A stretch of DNA of 25,212 bases, from positions 1-25,212 of the forward strand of contig JBHWOX010000028.1 of assembly GCA_043424615.1 (NCBI GenBank). The letters are read 5' to 3'. A model generated the notes under the pieces. That model made no database searches, was not told the origin of the DNA, and worked only from the letters and a program-made list of their open reading frames with translations. Made by a program: the position numbers and the translations under genes. Of the stretch, positions 22,315-25,212 are shown in pieces (position 1 is the stretch's first letter; each line of letters starts with the position of its first letter). The stretch comes from JAUNQW01 sp043424615. Its GTDB lineage: Bacteria; Bacillota; Bacilli; Lactobacillales; Carnobacteriaceae_A.

Positions 22315-22331
22315 TGTAACATAGCTGCAAC
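22315..22331 (+). promoter_or_regulatory. WalR-like box upstream of the NlpC/P60 gene
   Basis: TGTAAC-ATAGC-TGCAAC matches the WalR (YycF/VicR) consensus TGTWAH-N5-TGTWAH except for one C in the second half. It ends 21 nt before an extended -10 and is repeated almost exactly at 24296-24312. Confidence 0.75.
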
Positions 22332-22349
22332 CAAGGTCATCTCTTTATC

Positions 22350-22358
22350 TGTTATTCT
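22350..22358 (+). promoter_or_regulatory. Extended -10 of the NlpC/P60 gene
   Basis: TGTTATTCT: a TGn motif followed by TATTCT at 22353-22358. The WalR-like box would be centred near -42 relative to the inferred start, as expected for an activated promoter without a -35. Confidence 0.6.
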
Positions 22359-22396
22359 TGGACTTGTAAATATGCCTAGGAGGGTTTAAGAAAATC

Positions 22397-24109
22397 ATGA
22401 ATAAAAGAAATATAGCCGTGACGTCTGCCGGTTTGTTATTAGCAAGTACAATGATTTTAGCACCTTTATCTGATTCTGCTGATCATGTACATTCTGAAGT
22501 CAACGGTCAATCTGACATTCAAGAACAATTAAACACTAAAAAAGATTCAAATAAACAACAAGCAAAGCAATCTAAAAAATCTGAAGAAAAATCCAATACA
22601 ATTGAACAAAAGCCATCTCACGAAATTGAAAGAGTGACTTCTCCAAATGTTGACCAAGCGTCATCAACACCGACTACATTTGAAGCGGCACCTGGGACGA
22701 CCTATACTTATATCGCACCTAATGTAGCGGTTGCTGATGCTTCAACTTTTGAAGAAGTTGAATTTATTGAACCATCAGCTGAAGAAGCATTTGTTCCTGA
22801 AATAGTCACTTATGCATCTCTTCCTGAAACTATTTCCACTGATGATAAAGTAGAAATTATTGAAGAAGATTTACCAGCTACTGATCAAGAAAGCTCAACT
22901 CTTGAAACAGTGGACACAGTGGAGTCTGAAGCTTTAGAAACACCATCAGCTGAAGCAGTCGAAGAAGTTGAAGTCGAAGACTTTATTGACCATGAAAAAA
23001 TCGAAGAATTAGTCAATCAAGCTGCTGTGACTGAAGACGTTCAAGTGAGCGAAGAAGATCAAGCAGAAATTGATCACACTCAAGCTGAAGCTGACCGCTT
23101 AGCTGAAGAGGCTCAACACGCTCAGTCTCAAGCACAATTAGCCCAAATTCGTGCTAAAGAAGCTCAATCTTTAGCCGACTTGATTGAAACAGAAGAAGAA
23201 GAAATCATCATAGAAGAAGCTCAACAAGCTCAATTTGAAGAACAAACACTTATTGACGAAGAAACAGGAGAAGAAAAAACAGAAGTCGTTGAAGTTTCTC
23301 CTGCTAAAGAAGCTGTCGTAGATACAGTGGTTGTTAATAATGAAGAAAAAGAAAAAGCTCAAGCTGAAGCTGAAGAAAAAGCCGCTCAAGCTGCTCAGGC
23401 AGAAGAAAAAGCAGCCCAAATTCTAGCCCAACAAGCCGAAGCTGAAAAGAAAGCCCAAGCTGCTAAAGAACAAGCAGAAGCTCGACGACAAGCTGCTCAA
23501 GAGGAAGCTGAACGTCAAGCTGCAGTCCAAAAAGAAGCAGCACGTAAAGAGGCAGAAGCTCAAGCTGAAAAAGAAGCGGCTGAAGAAGCTGCACGTTTGA
23601 AAAAAGAAGAAGAAGCCAAACGACAAGCCGCAGAAGCTCAACGTATAGCTAAAGAGCAAGCAGAAGAAAAAGCTCGTCAAGCAGAGGAAGCACGTCGATT
23701 AAAAGAAGAAGAAGCACAAAAACGACAAGCTGCTCAAGCTCAATCTAACACAAGTCAGGCCATTATGAATTCTGCCAATCGTTATCTTGGAACCCCTTAT
23801 TTATGGGCAGGTACTTCACCTAGCGCCTTCGACTGTTCAGGTTTTACTTATTATGTCTATAAAGAAAACGGCATGAACATCCCTCGTAATGCAGAAGCTC
23901 AACGGCAACAAGCGAGACGAGTTTCAACTCCAAAAGTGGGAGACCTGGTATTCTTTAGCCATAATGGAGGCAGTTCTGCAGGACATGTCGGAATTTACGC
24001 TGGCAATGGTAAGTACATCGGTTCTCAAACCTCAACTGGTGTTGCTTATGCCCCTATTCATACAGGATATTGGGGAAGTCGTTTTATGAGCTATGGCTCA
24101 TTTCGTTAA
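22397..24109 (+). CDS. Secreted NlpC/P60 peptidoglycan endopeptidase with long coiled coil
   Basis: A 570-residue exported wall hydrolase. Signal peptide at about 1-27 (MNKRNIAVTSAGLLLASTM, then APLSDSA), a Thr/Ser/Glu-rich region, and a long Ala/Glu/Gln/Lys/Arg helix (about 215-455) like a TolA-type coiled coil. The C-terminal NlpC/P60 domain (about 456-570) has catalytic Cys480 in FDCSGFTYYVY and His530 in AGHVGIYAGNG. The usual third polar residue position reads GSQ (542-544), as in some lactic-acid-bacteria members. Such enzymes cut stem peptides, often the D-Glu-Lys bond, in daughter-cell separation. AGGAGGG lies 12 nt upstream, a long spacing. A WalR-like box and extended -10 precede it and a terminator follows. 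Confidence 0.92.
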   Translation: MNKRNIAVTSAGLLLASTMILAPLSDSADHVHSEVNGQSDIQEQLNTKKDSNKQQAKQSKKSEEKSNTIEQKPSHEIERVTSPNVDQASSTPTTFEAAPGTTYTYIAPNVAVADASTFEEVEFIEPSAEEAFVPEIVTYASLPETISTDDKVEIIEEDLPATDQESSTLETVDTVESEALETPSAEAVEEVEVEDFIDHEKIEELVNQAAVTEDVQVSEEDQAEIDHTQAEADRLAEEAQHAQSQAQLAQIRAKEAQSLADLIETEEEEIIIEEAQQAQFEEQTLIDEETGEEKTEVVEVSPAKEAVVDTVVVNNEEKEKAQAEAEEKAAQAAQAEEKAAQILAQQAEAEKKAQAAKEQAEARRQAAQEEAERQAAVQKEAARKEAEAQAEKEAAEEAARLKKEEEAKRQAAEAQRIAKEQAEEKARQAEEARRLKEEEAQKRQAAQAQSNTSQAIMNSANRYLGTPYLWAGTSPSAFDCSGFTYYVYKENGMNIPRNAEAQRQQARRVSTPKVGDLVFFSHNGGSSAGHVGIYAGNGKYIGSQTSTGVAYAPIHTGYWGSRFMSYGSFR

Positions 24110-24132
24110 GTCACTGTAATAAATAATGATGG

Positions 24133-24167
24133 AAGCTGTGAGTTTAATCACAGCTTTTTTCTTTTTT
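24133..24167 (+). terminator. Intrinsic terminator after the NlpC/P60 gene
   Basis: AAGCTGTGA (24133-24141) pairs with TCACAGCTT (24148-24156), followed by a T-rich run. Confidence 0.92.
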
Positions 24168-24169
24168 AT

Positions 24170-24186
24170 ATTACAGACATGTTACA
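24170..24186 (-). promoter_or_regulatory. Perfect WalR-type box in inverted orientation
   Basis: On the minus strand TGTAAC-ATGTC-TGTAAT fits the WalR consensus at every defined position. It sits just past the NlpC/P60 terminator, about 185 nt upstream of the PcsB-like start. There is no obvious minus-strand gene for it to control. Confidence 0.6.
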
Positions 24187-24295
24187 AAATGCCTGAATTG
24201 TCTTTTTTTTAACAAACTTTTGACATGTAAAATTCTTTAAGCCTTGCACTTCTTGCTATCTATCCGTTTCTTTAGATAATAAGCTTTAATTAAAA

Positions 24296-24312
24296 TGTAA
24301 TATAGCTGCAAT
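24296..24312 (+). promoter_or_regulatory. WalR-like box upstream of the PcsB-like gene
   Basis: TGTAAT-ATAGC-TGCAAT is 15 of 17 identical to the box at 22315-22331, including the five-base spacer. It also ends 21 nt before an extended -10. VicR/WalR control of pcsB is established in streptococci. Confidence 0.78.
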
Positions 24313-24330
24313 CCTAAAGTCCTTTTAATT

Positions 24331-24339
24331 TGTTATATT
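24331..24339 (+). promoter_or_regulatory. Extended -10 of the PcsB-like gene
   Basis: TGTTATATT: a TGn motif followed by TATATT at 24334-24339, in the same position relative to its WalR-like box as the module at 22315-22358. Confidence 0.65.
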
Positions 24340-24370
24340 GTTAGTTGTAAACTTATTTAGGAGGACGAAC

Positions 24371-25212
24371 ATGACTAACTTTAAATTTAAAGCATTTTCA
24401 ATTGGGGCTTTATTAACCTCGACCTTTGTCTTATCACCAGTTGTAAATGCTGAGGAAAATGTTTCTGCTCAAGATACTGTCGATGCTATTGACCAAGAAA
24501 TTTCTCAATTACAGCAAGCATCTTCAGTTTTAAACTCTGAAATCCAATCATTAAATAACGACATTTACCAAAACCAACAATTAGCTTCTGTACACCAAGA
24601 ATAAATTACGGCCATGGAAAAAGAATTGGACCAACTTGAAAGTGAAATTAAAGAATTAGAAGATCAAGTAGGAAAAAGAAAAGAAAAATTAGCTGAGCAA
24701 GCTCGTACCCTCCAAATGAATGGTCCGTTAAATTATTTAAAATATATTTTAGAATCGGACTCTTTATCAGCAACAATCAACCGTATTTATCTTATTTCTG
24801 ATGTGATTGCTGCTAATAAAGAAAACTTAGAGCAAACAAAAGAAGATGAACAAACTTTAGCTGAAAAACAAGCGGTGGTTGAAGAGATTAAGTCTGAACA
24901 AGCCACACAATTGGCTGAAATTCAAAATTATAATGCAGTCTTAAGTGCACAAAGAGATGAAAGAGCGAATTTAGTCGCTGAAGTTGCTAACCAAACCAAT
25001 GCCAAATTAGCTCAACGCCAAGAAGTCATTGCTCAAGCTGAAGCGGCAGCTCAAGCTGAGGCGGAAGCTCAAGCCCAAGCTGAGGCAGAAGCAGCAGCTC
25101 AAGCTGAGGCGGAAGCTCAAGCCCAAGCTGAGGCAGAAGCTCAAGCCCAAGCTGAGGCGGAAGCTCAAGCCCAAGCAGAGGCAGAAGCACAAGCCCAAGC
25201 AGAGGCAGAAGC
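24371..25212 (+). pseudogene. PcsB-like secreted coiled-coil wall protein, interrupted by an in-frame TAA and cut by the window end
   Basis: The start is ATG 24371, 7 nt after AGGAGG. The signal peptide is MTNFKFKAFSIGALLTSTFV with cleavage likely after SPVVNA. A coiled coil follows (IDQEISQLQQASSVLNSEIQ). After 77 codons there is a TAA at 24602-24604. The same frame then stays open to the window end and continues the same homology: MEKELDQLESEIKELEDQVG, QARTLQMNGPLNYLKYILES and INRIYLISDVIAANKENLEQ resemble the PcsB/CwlO-type N-terminal coiled coil. A catalytic CHAP or NlpC/P60 domain would be expected to the right. PcsB works with FtsEX in cell separation. A single substitution to TAA or a base-call error explains the break; recoding is possible. 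ATG 24614 could restart translation but has no ribosome site. Confidence 0.8.
25031..25212 (+). repeat. Ala/Glu/Gln-coding tandem repeat array
   Basis: Tandem, slightly varied 24-bp units coding (A-E-A-Q-A-Q-A-E)n, with occasional AAAQ insertions. The array lies in the linker of the PcsB-like protein and continues past the window end. Near-identical neighbouring copies suggest copy-number variation. Confidence 0.9.

Noticed and set aside
23171..23680. Two minus-strand open frames rich in Phe/Ser/Leu opposite the NlpC/P60 gene
   Set aside because: They are the antisense of Glu/Lys/Ala-coding codons (GAA, AAA, GCT) and lack ribosome sites; pure composition artefact.
25007..25198. Minus-strand frame of Cys/Leu/Ser repeats at the window end
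   Set aside because: Antisense shadow of the Ala/Glu/Gln repeat array; no start signal or family likeness.
25031..25212. Possible CRISPR array
   Set aside because: Units are contiguous 24-bp coding repeats without unique spacers, in frame with the PcsB-like protein.
24614..25212. Independent gene starting at ATG 24614 after the TAA
   Set aside because: No Shine-Dalgarno, no signal peptide, and it begins mid coiled coil; a disrupted single gene explains it better.
1..25212. Mobile element, prophage or defence island
   Set aside because: No transposase, integrase, terminal inverted repeats, tRNA target or defence-type domains; gene content is core chromosomal with partial synteny to other Firmicutes.

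Overview
The window is AT-rich, densely coded chromosomal DNA from a low-GC Gram-positive bacterium, most likely a member of the Lactobacillales. An Aerococcaceae- or Carnobacteriaceae-like organism is my best guess, from overall protein character only. Supporting signs are a phenylalanine T-box ahead of pheST, CcpA with a cre-like site, strong AGGAGG ribosome binding sites, frequent TTG/GTG starts, a streptococcal-type PBP1b, and WalR-type boxes in front of cell-wall hydrolase genes. Gene order partly follows Bacillus subtilis (pheS-pheT, rnhC, zapA-cvpA-mutS2, trxA, murI-rdgB-phosphodiesterase). I see no phage, insertion sequence, CRISPR array, tRNA or rRNA.

Layout. 24-380: HxlR-type regulator. 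392-4212: promoter, T-box leader, pheS and pheT, ending in a strong terminator. 4226-4699: half-length AI-2E-type membrane protein, convergent with rnhC (4807-5724, minus). 5788-9509: zapA, cvpA, mutS2 and, after a terminator-free gap, trxA. 9740-11652: murI, rdgB and a metallophosphoesterase as a tight operon, closed by two adjacent terminators. 11736-12629 (minus): small MscS channel with a near-consensus promoter. 12809-13750: DUF948 and YtxH envelope/stress pair. 13867-15186: lipoprotein. 15255-17081: asparagine-synthetase homologue whose glutaminase active site is gone. 17193-18194: ccpA. 18246-21032 (minus): class A PBP. 21208-22182 (minus): trhO. 22397-24109: secreted NlpC/P60 hydrolase. 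24371-25212 and beyond: PcsB-like secreted coiled-coil protein interrupted by an in-frame TAA and running off the window inside an Ala/Glu/Gln repeat.

Themes. The left half is housekeeping: Phe-tRNA charging, RNA-DNA hybrid removal, Z-ring assembly, ribosome/DNA quality control, redox, D-glutamate supply and nucleotide-pool cleaning. The right half is rich in envelope functions: a mechanosensitive channel, a lipoprotein, a bifunctional PBP and two secreted wall hydrolases or their regulators.

The most notable signals are these. (1) An almost identical regulatory module precedes both secreted wall genes: a WalR-like direct repeat, then exactly 21 nt, then an extended -10. A third, perfect, inverted WalR-type box lies between the two genes. 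(2) The AsnB-family protein has lost the catalytic Cys and the glutamine-binding residues while keeping its synthetase motifs. (3) There is a nonsense codon in the PcsB-like gene. I did not find a clearly undescribed multi-gene system.
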